From positions 2,118,501-2,182,500 of the forward strand of contig NZ_CP102629.1 of assembly GCF_024721585.1 (NCBI RefSeq): a DNA stretch of 64,000 bases. The letters are read 5' to 3'. This stretch comes from Sphingomicrobium aestuariivivum. Lineage in GTDB: Bacteria; Pseudomonadota; Alphaproteobacteria; Sphingomonadales; Sphingomonadaceae. Positions 8,944-15,105 of the stretch are shown one piece after another. The position numbers were made by a program, and so were the translations under genes. Below the pieces are notes generated by a model. The model was given only the letters and a program-made list of their open reading frames with translations. It searched no databases and had not been told where the DNA came from. Numbering within the stretch: position 1 is the first letter of the stretch; each line of letters opens with the position of its first letter.

Positions 8944-8971
8944 GTTTCAGCGCAGTGCGGGCTAGCTGAAA
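8944..8971 (+). repeat. Inverted repeat before the sensor kinase start
   Basis: TTTCAGC (8945-8951) pairs with GCTGAAA (8965-8971) across a 13-base loop, ending five bases before the kinase ATG at 8977. No Shine-Dalgarno sequence is obvious there, so the hairpin could affect translation or be an operator. Confidence 0.35.
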
Positions 8972-8976
8972 TCGTT

Positions 8977-10512
8977 ATGCCTGCGTCACCACCCCATTTC
9001 TCCTGCGAGCCCCGCTATGTCGGCGCGGACAATGAGGAAACGCGTCTCGAGCTGCTCGAAAGCTTCGATATCGACAGTCTTGAGGAGGATGGCGAACTCA
9101 ACGCGGTGCGCCAGTTCGCCGCGGCGCTGTGCGAGACGCCGATCGCGTTGGTGACGGTGGTCGAGAGCGACCGGCAGCGCTTTCTTTCGCGTCAGGGGCT
9201 GCCGGTAGCCGAGACGCCGCGCGACGTCAGTTTTTGCCAGCATGCAATGGTTGAAGGCGCGATCTTCGAGATTCCCGATGCGCGGCTCGACGAGCGCTTC
9301 GTCAACAATGCGCTTGTAACCGGCGAGCCGTTCATCCGCTTCTATGCGGGCGCGCCATTGGTGAGCGTCGAGGGCGCACCACTCGGGGCGCTATGCGTAA
9401 TCTCGTCGGAGCCGCGCGAGGGCTTGAGCCCGCTCCAGCGCGAGGGGTTGTCGGTGCTGGCGGCGGCCGTCATGCGCCGTCTCGAAGCGCGGCGGCGCGA
9501 ACTCGAGACAAGCAAGGGGCGTGAAGAGGCCAAACGGCTGCTCGCGGCGAGCCAGCAGCAGTTCGACAATCTTGCCGATGCACTGCCGCAGATGGCCTGG
9601 TCGACCGACGGGGCGGGCAAGACCGACTATTTTAACGCGCGCTGGTACGAGTTTACCGGCGCGGCGCCCGGCGCCCACTATGGCGATGCGTGGATCGAGG
9701 CGCTTCATCCCGACGACCGGGACGAGGCGGTCAAGGTGTGGGCGAGCGCGGTGGAGAAAGGCGAACCGTACGAGACCGAATATCGGTTGCTTCGGCACGA
9801 TGGCGAATATCGCTGGACACTGGCGCGCGGCCTGCCGGTTCGGGACGAAAGCGGGAAGGTCATCCGCTGGTTCGGGACCAACACGGACATTCACGAGAAC
9901 CGGCAACTTGTCGAAAGCCATGCATTGCTGACGCGCGAGCTCAGCCACCGCATCAAGAATATCTTTTCGGTGGTTACCGGCCTCGTCAGTTTCGCGTCGC
10001 GCCGGCATCCCGAGATCCGCGACGTCGCGACCTCGATCGGGGACCGGATCAATGCGCTCGGGCGCGCTCACAATTATGTGCGTCCCCTGTCGACCAAGCC
10101 GGCCGAACAGGCGAGCCTGCGGGACGTCCTCAACGATCTTTTCGCGCCCTATGAGGATAGCGAAAACGAACGGGTGAAGGTCATCGGCGGCGGCTTCGAA
10201 CTGCGCGAACAGGCGGTCACCCCGATCGCGCTGGTCTTCCATGAACTAGCAACCAATGCGGTTAAATATGGCGCGCTCTCCGTCGAGGACGGCCAAGTGG
10301 ACCTTGTCATCGAGGAGGCTGGCGACGACGTCATGATGTGTTGGCGCGAGCGCGGAGGTCCGGTCGCCGAAGCCCCGGAACATAAGGGGTTCGGCAGCGA
10401 CCTCCTGGTGACGGGGGTGGAGCGGCAGTTGCGGGGTGTCGTGGAGCGTCATTGGAAGGCCGAGGGGCTGGAGATCGATATCCGCATTCCTCGAGAACGT
10501 TTAACCAATTAG
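8977..10512 (+). CDS. GAF-PAS-HWE family sensor histidine kinase
   Basis: A 511-residue soluble kinase with no membrane segments. Domains in order: GAF (about 25-165, including 'PIALVTVVESDRQRFLS'), PAS/PAC (about 190-310, 'LADALPQMAWSTDGAG') and an HWE kinase core. The phosphoacceptor is H324 in 'ELSHRIKNIFSV'; the ATPase has 'HELATNAVKYGAL', and 'WRERGGP' carries the Trp-x-Glu signature that names the HWE family. Such kinases often act in the alphaproteobacterial general stress response or light/redox sensing. It lies directly upstream of and co-directional with the GTA cluster, 230 bases from the terminase. No partner receiver adjoins it; an HWE-type single receiver is found at 60869-61249. 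Confidence 0.88.
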   Translation: MPASPPHFSCEPRYVGADNEETRLELLESFDIDSLEEDGELNAVRQFAAALCETPIALVTVVESDRQRFLSRQGLPVAETPRDVSFCQHAMVEGAIFEIPDARLDERFVNNALVTGEPFIRFYAGAPLVSVEGAPLGALCVISSEPREGLSPLQREGLSVLAAAVMRRLEARRRELETSKGREEAKRLLAASQQQFDNLADALPQMAWSTDGAGKTDYFNARWYEFTGAAPGAHYGDAWIEALHPDDRDEAVKVWASAVEKGEPYETEYRLLRHDGEYRWTLARGLPVRDESGKVIRWFGTNTDIHENRQLVESHALLTRELSHRIKNIFSVVTGLVSFASRRHPEIRDVATSIGDRINALGRAHNYVRPLSTKPAEQASLRDVLNDLFAPYEDSENERVKVIGGGFELREQAVTPIALVFHELATNAVKYGALSVEDGQVDLVIEEAGDDVMMCWRERGGPVAEAPEHKGFGSDLLVTGVERQLRGVVERHWKAEGLEIDIRIPRERLTN

Positions 10513-10523
10513 GCAAAAAGTGT

Positions 10524-10552
10524 TTGACATCGTCACGCTGTTCAGGTACCCA
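10524..10552 (+). promoter_or_regulatory. Candidate promoter of the GTA cluster
   Basis: A perfect TTGACA (10524-10529) with TACCCA 17 bases later (10547-10552) as a weak -10. It lies 12 bases after the kinase stop; the last codons of the kinase contain TTAACCAA, resembling a CtrA half-site. It precedes the leader palindromes and the terminase. Prediction only. Confidence 0.35.
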
Positions 10553-10572
10553 TAAGGAACAGTCGACGAATC

Positions 10573-10612
10573 GGCCCCGCGGGGCCAGGGGGCGCCACCA
10601 AGGCGGCCTTTT
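10573..10612 (+). promoter_or_regulatory. GTA leader: GC palindrome followed by attenuator-like hairpin
   Basis: GGCCCCGCGGGGCC (10573-10586) is a perfect 14-base palindrome. It is followed by GGCGCC-ACCAA-GGCGGCC (10591-10608, 6 bp with one bulged G) and TTTT (10609-10612), the shape of a weak intrinsic terminator. Together they could attenuate readthrough into the GTA genes; this is an inference from the shape alone. Confidence 0.3.
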
Positions 10613-10618
10613 CCGTTG

Positions 10619-10729
10619 ATGCCCGAGGCGGGAGAGCGACCGGTGACGTGCGGACACTTTCCTGTCGTCTCGCTAACAAAGGGAGCGCTGGGGGAGCGTC
10701 TGATCGATCTCCTCTCCGAAATCGCCTGA
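10619..10729 (+). CDS. Small ORF (36 aa) in the position of GTA gp1
   Basis: ATG at 10619 opens a 36-residue frame ('MPEAGERPVTCGHFPVV' at the start, 'GERLIDLLSEIA' at the end) that stops 13 bases before the terminase start. In RcGTA the gene before the large terminase is the small terminase gp1 (about 100 residues). This product is too short for a normal TerS and I see no helix-turn-helix; it may be a remnant, a leader peptide, or spurious. No strong ribosome site is seen. Confidence 0.3.
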   Translation: MPEAGERPVTCGHFPVVSLTKGALGERLIDLLSEIA

Positions 10730-10742
10730 AGCACTGCGGGCC

Positions 10743-12020
10743 TTGCTCGCGGCGCTGCCCGGCGAGGACTTGCAGGCTGTGGTGGATCGGCTCGATGATC
10801 GCGCCGTCATCGTCCTCGACGAGTGGTTCCGGTTCTGGGCGCGCGGGGCGCAGATGGCGCCAGAAGGTCAATGGCGAAACTGGCTCCTGCTGGCCGGACG
10901 CGGCTTTGGCAAGACGCGAGCCGGGGCCCAGTGGGTGCACGAACAGGCGTCGTGCCGGGCCGCTCGTCGCGTTGCGCTAGTCGGTGCGACCATCGAGCAA
11001 GCCCGCTCGGTCATGGTGGAAGGACGCAGCGGCCTCCTCGACGTCGCACGACTTGAAGGCATAAAGGTCAAGTGGGAGCCCGGTCGCGGCCGGCTCGTCT
11101 GGCCCAACGGAAGCGAGGCGCATCTTTTCTCGGGCGAGAATCCCGAAGCCCTGCGCGGGCCCGAACATCATCGGGCATGGGCCGACGAACTGGCAAAATG
11201 GCGTCATGTCGAGGCGAGCTGGGACAATCTGCAAATGGGTTTGCGGGCTGGCGCCGATCCGCAGCTCCTGATCACGACGACGCCGCGTCCGGTGAGACTG
11301 CTGGAGCGATTGCTGAATGATCCGGACACGGTCGTCACGAGGGGGAAGACCAAGGACAATCTGACCCTGCCGACCGCGTTCATCGAGCAGATGGCGCGAA
11401 GCTATGGCGATGGTCGCCTCGCGCGGCAGGAGCTGGACGGCGAGTTGCTCGGCGAGGTCGAAGGCACGCTCTTTCCGCGAGATTTGCTCGAACGGCAGCG
11501 CTGCGCGCCGGCGCCCGAATATGAGCGTATCGTCGTCGGGGTCGACCCCCCGGCGACATCGAGAGGCGATGCCTGCGGCATCGTCGTGGCGGGACGCGTT
11601 GGCATGAAAATGCACGTGCTCGCGGACATGAGCGTGGAAAAGCCAAGCCCCGAACAATGGGCACGGCGAGTGGCCGCTGCAGTGGAACTGCATGAAGCCG
11701 ACCGCGTGATCGTGGAGGGCAACCAGGGCGGCGAGATGGTCGAAAGCGTGCTCCGCGCGGCAGTGGCCGACCTGCCATTGTCGCGCGTCCACGCGCGGCG
11801 CTCCAAGGGGGCGAGGGCCGAACCGGTGGCAGCGTTGTTCGAGGCCGGCCGCGCATATCTGGCGGGCACGTTCGCCGCGCTTGAAGACGAAATGACACGA
11901 ATGACCTTGGACGGCGTGGTGGGCGCGATGCGTTCGCCCGATCGCGCCGATGCGATGGTGTGGGCGCTGTGGGCGCTCATGGAGGGCGGGGGTGGACGCG
12001 CCACTGTGCGCACGCTCTGA
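10743..12020 (+). CDS. GTA large terminase subunit (gp2)
   Basis: About 425 residues. It is the ATPase-nuclease that would pump DNA into the GTA head. The ATPase has Walker A 'AGRGFGKTRAG' and Walker B-like 'HRAWADELAKW'; the RNase H-like nuclease has Asp residues in 'VVGVDPPATS', 'VIVEGNQGG' and 'RSPDRADAMVWA'. Start choice is uncertain: there is no ATG or GTG after the in-frame stop at 10701-10703, so TTG at 10743 (or CTG at 10734) must be used. The weak start and poor ribosome site imply low or coupled translation from the 36-aa ORF upstream. The portal gene follows after 15 bases. Confidence 0.88.
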   Translation: MLAALPGEDLQAVVDRLDDRAVIVLDEWFRFWARGAQMAPEGQWRNWLLLAGRGFGKTRAGAQWVHEQASCRAARRVALVGATIEQARSVMVEGRSGLLDVARLEGIKVKWEPGRGRLVWPNGSEAHLFSGENPEALRGPEHHRAWADELAKWRHVEASWDNLQMGLRAGADPQLLITTTPRPVRLLERLLNDPDTVVTRGKTKDNLTLPTAFIEQMARSYGDGRLARQELDGELLGEVEGTLFPRDLLERQRCAPAPEYERIVVGVDPPATSRGDACGIVVAGRVGMKMHVLADMSVEKPSPEQWARRVAAAVELHEADRVIVEGNQGGEMVESVLRAAVADLPLSRVHARRSKGARAEPVAALFEAGRAYLAGTFAALEDEMTRMTLDGVVGAMRSPDRADAMVWALWALMEGGGGRATVRTL

Positions 12021-12035
12021 CAGAAAGGGATCAGC

Positions 12036-13175
12036 ATGAAATGGCTCGACAAGTGGCTCGGCGCGAAAAGCGCGCCGGGCGGAGGGACCGTGCTGCCAAT
12101 CCGCGACATCGGACCGCTCCTGGGCGGCATGCGCACGGCGGCGCCGACGGCCTATGCCGACCAGCTCTGCGAAGTGTTCGAACGCAACCCCGTGGGGCAC
12201 CGTGCGGTCCGGCTGGTGGCGGGGGCGGTCGGCTCGCTCGCCATCGATACGTCGGGCGAGGGTGCCGAGTTGGCGGCACCGCTGCTGCGCCGCAACGGGC
12301 TGCTCGAGACGGTCGCGCTGCATCTCCTCCTGCACGGCAATGCCTATGTGCGGCTGGCGGCCGACCCCGAGGGCATTCCGACGAGCTTGCATTGCCTGCG
12401 GCCCGAGCGGGTGGCGACGCTGACCGACCGGGAGGGCTGGCCGACCGGCTATGCCTATCGCGGACGGGAAGTCGTGCGCTATCCGGCGCGTGATGCGATG
12501 GAACGCCTTTCGGTGGTCCACATCCGGGCATTCCACCCGGGTAAGGATATCGAGGGTCAAGGTTGCCTCGAGGCCGCCATCGGGCCCGCGATGGTGCACA
12601 ATGCCGCGAGCCGGTGGAACAAGGCGCTGCTCGACAATGCGGCGCGGCCTTCGGGCGCGTTGGTCCATGATCCCGGCGACGGGACGGCGCTGACAGACAA
12701 GCAGTTCGACCGGCTCAAGGCCGAGCTGGCGGAGCAATATGAGGGCAGCGGCAATGCCGGGCGGCCCCTCCTGCTGGATGGCGGGCTGCGGTGGCAGGCA
12801 TTCAGCCTGTCGCCCGCCGACATGGACTTCATCAAGCTAAAGGAAGCGGCGGCGCGCGATATCGCGCTGGCCTTTGGCGTGCCCCCAGTCCTGCTCGGCC
12901 TTCCGGGCGATGCCACCTTTGCGAATGGCCGCGAGGCGGGACGGGCGCTCTATCGCCAGACGGTGCTGCCGCTCGCGCGCAAGATCCTCCGGGCGCTCGA
13001 GACGCAGCTGGCCGACTGGATCGAGCCGGTGCGCTTCGAGATCGACGAGGACCAGCTGTCCGAACTCTCCGAGGACCGGTCGCGGTTGTGGAGCGCGGTC
13101 AATGCGGCCGACTTCCTCAGCAGGAGCGAAAAGCGGGCCATGCTCGGCTTCCCCGACGGGGAGCTGGCCCAGTGA
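12036..13175 (+). CDS. GTA portal protein, HK97 family (gp3)
   Basis: A 379-residue portal that would form the dodecameric ring at the unique capsid vertex, through which the terminase packages DNA and to which the tail adaptor attaches. Recognised by 'NPVGHRAVRLVAGAVG' and 'LHGNAYVRLAADPEG' near the N-terminus and by the conserved stretch 'AFGVPPVLLGLPGDATFAN' at about 280-300. AGAAAGGG is a good ribosome site ahead of the ATG. Its stop overlaps the next gene's GTG (GTGA at 13172-13175). Confidence 0.9.
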   Translation: MKWLDKWLGAKSAPGGGTVLPIRDIGPLLGGMRTAAPTAYADQLCEVFERNPVGHRAVRLVAGAVGSLAIDTSGEGAELAAPLLRRNGLLETVALHLLLHGNAYVRLAADPEGIPTSLHCLRPERVATLTDREGWPTGYAYRGREVVRYPARDAMERLSVVHIRAFHPGKDIEGQGCLEAAIGPAMVHNAASRWNKALLDNAARPSGALVHDPGDGTALTDKQFDRLKAELAEQYEGSGNAGRPLLLDGGLRWQAFSLSPADMDFIKLKEAAARDIALAFGVPPVLLGLPGDATFANGREAGRALYRQTVLPLARKILRALETQLADWIEPVRFEIDEDQLSELSEDRSRLWSAVNAADFLSRSEKRAMLGFPDGELAQ

Positions 13176-13486
13176 GCGAAGGAAGGATGCTGGGCGCGTT
13201 GATCGCGCAAGGCGAGGCGGGCGGCATCGACCGTATCACGCTGGAAGCGCTGGTCGAGGAGGCCAGTGCTCGCGGTGCACATCAAGCCATGTCGCGGCTC
13301 GGGCTCGAGGACCGTTCGGCGCGGCGAGACATGGACGATCTTCGCGAATTGCTTGCAGCCTGGCGAAGCGCCAAGCGCAGCGCGCTCAAGGCGCTGGTCG
13401 GCTGGGTGGTACGTCTCGGGCTCGCGATCCTGTGCGCTGGCATCGCCTTCCAGGCGGGGCTGCTGGCGATGGACATGGCCGCGTGA
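13172..13486 (+). CDS. DUF6127-like GTA protein (gp3.5 position)
   Basis: A 104-residue small protein between portal and protease, where sphingomonad and other GTA clusters carry a DUF6127 member. It has a helical N-terminal part ('LEALVEEASARGAHQAMSRL'), a conserved 'DMDDLRELLAAWRSAKRSA' and one hydrophobic C-terminal segment ('LGLAILCAGIAFQAGLLAM'), suggesting membrane association. GTG at 13172 overlaps the portal stop; an ATG at 13187, preceded by GAAGGAAGG, is an alternative start. Function unknown. Confidence 0.7.
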   Translation: MSEGRMLGALIAQGEAGGIDRITLEALVEEASARGAHQAMSRLGLEDRSARRDMDDLRELLAAWRSAKRSALKALVGWVVRLGLAILCAGIAFQAGLLAMDMAA

Positions 13487-13887
13487 CGCGCTTCGCGGGC
13501 TATGCGGCCATCTTCGACCGGCCCGATGACGGTGGCGACGTGATCGAGCGGGGGGCGTTCAGCCGCTCGCTGTCGGAACGATCGGCTACAGACATCCCGC
13601 TCCTGCTCCAGCATCGCAGCGACACGATCGCGGGGCGGATCGAACGGATCGAGGAAGACGAGAAGGGGCTACGCGTAATCGCGCGGCTGGGAACCGACCG
13701 TACCGGCAAGGCCGTGGGTTCGCTCGTCCGCAAGGGAAAATTGAAGGGCCTGAGTTTCGGTTACCGCGTGCGGCGGGCCGGGAGGAAGGGCGCGTATCGA
13801 AGGCTCGATGAAGTGGATCTCGTCGAAGTCAGCCTGGTGGCGCGTCCCATGCAGCCGGTCGCCCGGGTGCATGCAATCGAGGAGTGA
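13483..13887 (+). CDS. GTA prohead protease, HK97 family (gp4)
   Basis: A 134-residue S78-family serine protease that would cleave the N-terminal delta domain of the capsid protein during head maturation. The fold is seen in 'GYAAIFDRPDDGGDVIERG', the catalytic His in 'LLLQHRSDT', the Ser in 'KGLSFGYRV' and the conserved 'DLVEVSLVARPM'. The GTG start overlaps the upstream stop by four bases (13483-13486), and capsid starts three bases after its stop. Confidence 0.88.
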   Translation: MTRFAGYAAIFDRPDDGGDVIERGAFSRSLSERSATDIPLLLQHRSDTIAGRIERIEEDEKGLRVIARLGTDRTGKAVGSLVRKGKLKGLSFGYRVRRAGRKGAYRRLDEVDLVEVSLVARPMQPVARVHAIEE

Positions 13888-13890
13888 GGA

Positions 13891-15027
13891 ATGACGATGG
13901 AAACCAAGATGGCCGGCGCGTCCGGTGATGACCTGCTCGAGGCGAGCTTCGAGAATGACGGCAGCGAGCTGGCTGCGATGAAGGCCGATCTGGCGATGCT
14001 CAAGCGAAAGCTCGACAACCAGGCGATGCGCGACGGGCAGCCGATGCTCGACGGCGTGAAGTCGGCGGGCAGCAGCCGCCGTTTCGCCGACAGCTACCTG
14101 CGCCGCGGCGACATCGCGGGGCTCGAGGCGAAGTCGCTGGAATCGAACGATGCCCTCGGTGGCTATGCCATCCCGCAGGAGATCGACAGCGTGATCGACA
14201 GCACGCTGACGGCGGCCTCGCCGATCCGCCAGATCGCCAATGTCGTGAAGGTCGGCAGCGCCGGCTATCGAAAGCTCGTGGCCTCGGGCGGCACGCCCTC
14301 GGGCTGGGCCAGCTTCGAGGGCGCGCGCGCCGAGACCTCGACGCCGACCTTCCACGAAATCGTCCCCGCGACCGGCGAACTGTTCGCCAATCCGGCGGCG
14401 ACCCAGCAGATGCTCGACGATGCGGCGTTCGACGTGGAAGCCTGGCTGGCGGGCGAGATCGCGACCGAATTCGCCCGCGCGGAAGGCGCGGCCTTCGTCA
14501 ACGGCACGGGCACGAACCAGCCGCTCGGCTTCCTGTCCTCGCCGGTGTCGGCGAGTGGCGATGACGTCCGCGCCATGGGCACGCTCCAGACGGTCGGCAC
14601 CGGCAGTGCGGGTGCCTTCCCGGCGAGCGATCCGGCCGATGTCCTGCTCGACCTCGTGCAGTCGCTCAAGCAACCCTATCGGCAGGGTGCCGTCTTCGTC
14701 ATGAATTCGGCCACCGCGGCGGCCATCCGCAAGTTCAAGACCGCGGATGGCGCCTATATCTGGCAGCCGGGCCTTGCGGCAGGCACGCCTGCGAGCCTGC
14801 TCGGCTATCCGGTGGTCGAGGCCGAGGACATGCCCGACATGGCCAGCGGCAGCCTGTCGGTCGCCTTCGGCAACTTCAAGGCGGGCTATACCATCGCCGA
14901 TCGCGGCGAGACCGTGGTGCTGCGCGATCCCTACACCAACAAACCGTTCGTCCATTTTTATGCGACGCGCCGGATCGGCGGCCAGGTGACCAATTCGGAA
15001 AGCATCAAGCTTCTCGAATTCGCCTGA
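13891..15027 (+). CDS. GTA major capsid protein, HK97 fold (gp5)
   Basis: A 378-residue phage_capsid-family protein forming the GTA shell. Residues 1 to about 80 ('FENDGSELAAMKADLAMLKR') form the coiled delta/scaffold region removed by the protease. The mature fold shows 'ALGGYAIPQEIDSVID' (N-arm), 'SGGTPSGWASFEGARAETS' (E-loop region), 'NGTGTNQPLGFL' and C-terminal 'FVHFYATRRIGGQVTNSES'. A strong terminator directly follows (15038-15074), which would keep capsid mRNA above that of downstream genes. Confidence 0.92.
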   Translation: MTMETKMAGASGDDLLEASFENDGSELAAMKADLAMLKRKLDNQAMRDGQPMLDGVKSAGSSRRFADSYLRRGDIAGLEAKSLESNDALGGYAIPQEIDSVIDSTLTAASPIRQIANVVKVGSAGYRKLVASGGTPSGWASFEGARAETSTPTFHEIVPATGELFANPAATQQMLDDAAFDVEAWLAGEIATEFARAEGAAFVNGTGTNQPLGFLSSPVSASGDDVRAMGTLQTVGTGSAGAFPASDPADVLLDLVQSLKQPYRQGAVFVMNSATAAAIRKFKTADGAYIWQPGLAAGTPASLLGYPVVEAEDMPDMASGSLSVAFGNFKAGYTIADRGETVVLRDPYTNKPFVHFYATRRIGGQVTNSESIKLLEFA

Positions 15028-15037
15028 TCGCTGATGG

Positions 15038-15074
15038 GGGTGGGCCGGCAAGTCCCCGGCCGGCCCGCCCTTTT
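15038..15074 (+). terminator. Intrinsic terminator after the capsid gene
   Basis: GGGTGGGCCGG (15038-15048) pairs with CCGGCCCGCCC (15060-15070), 11 bp with one T-G pair, followed by TTTT. It lies inside the GTA cluster, between gp5 and the spike module, so it probably acts as a partial terminator. Confidence 0.7.
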
Positions 15075-15105
15075 CACCTTGAGCAGCTAAGAAGGGAGGT
15101 CCGAG

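Noticed and set aside
10648-10980. 110-residue frame over the GTA leader and the start of the terminase
   Set aside because: It overlaps the terminase N-terminus in another frame and has Ser/Arg-rich low-complexity sequence typical of a shadow.
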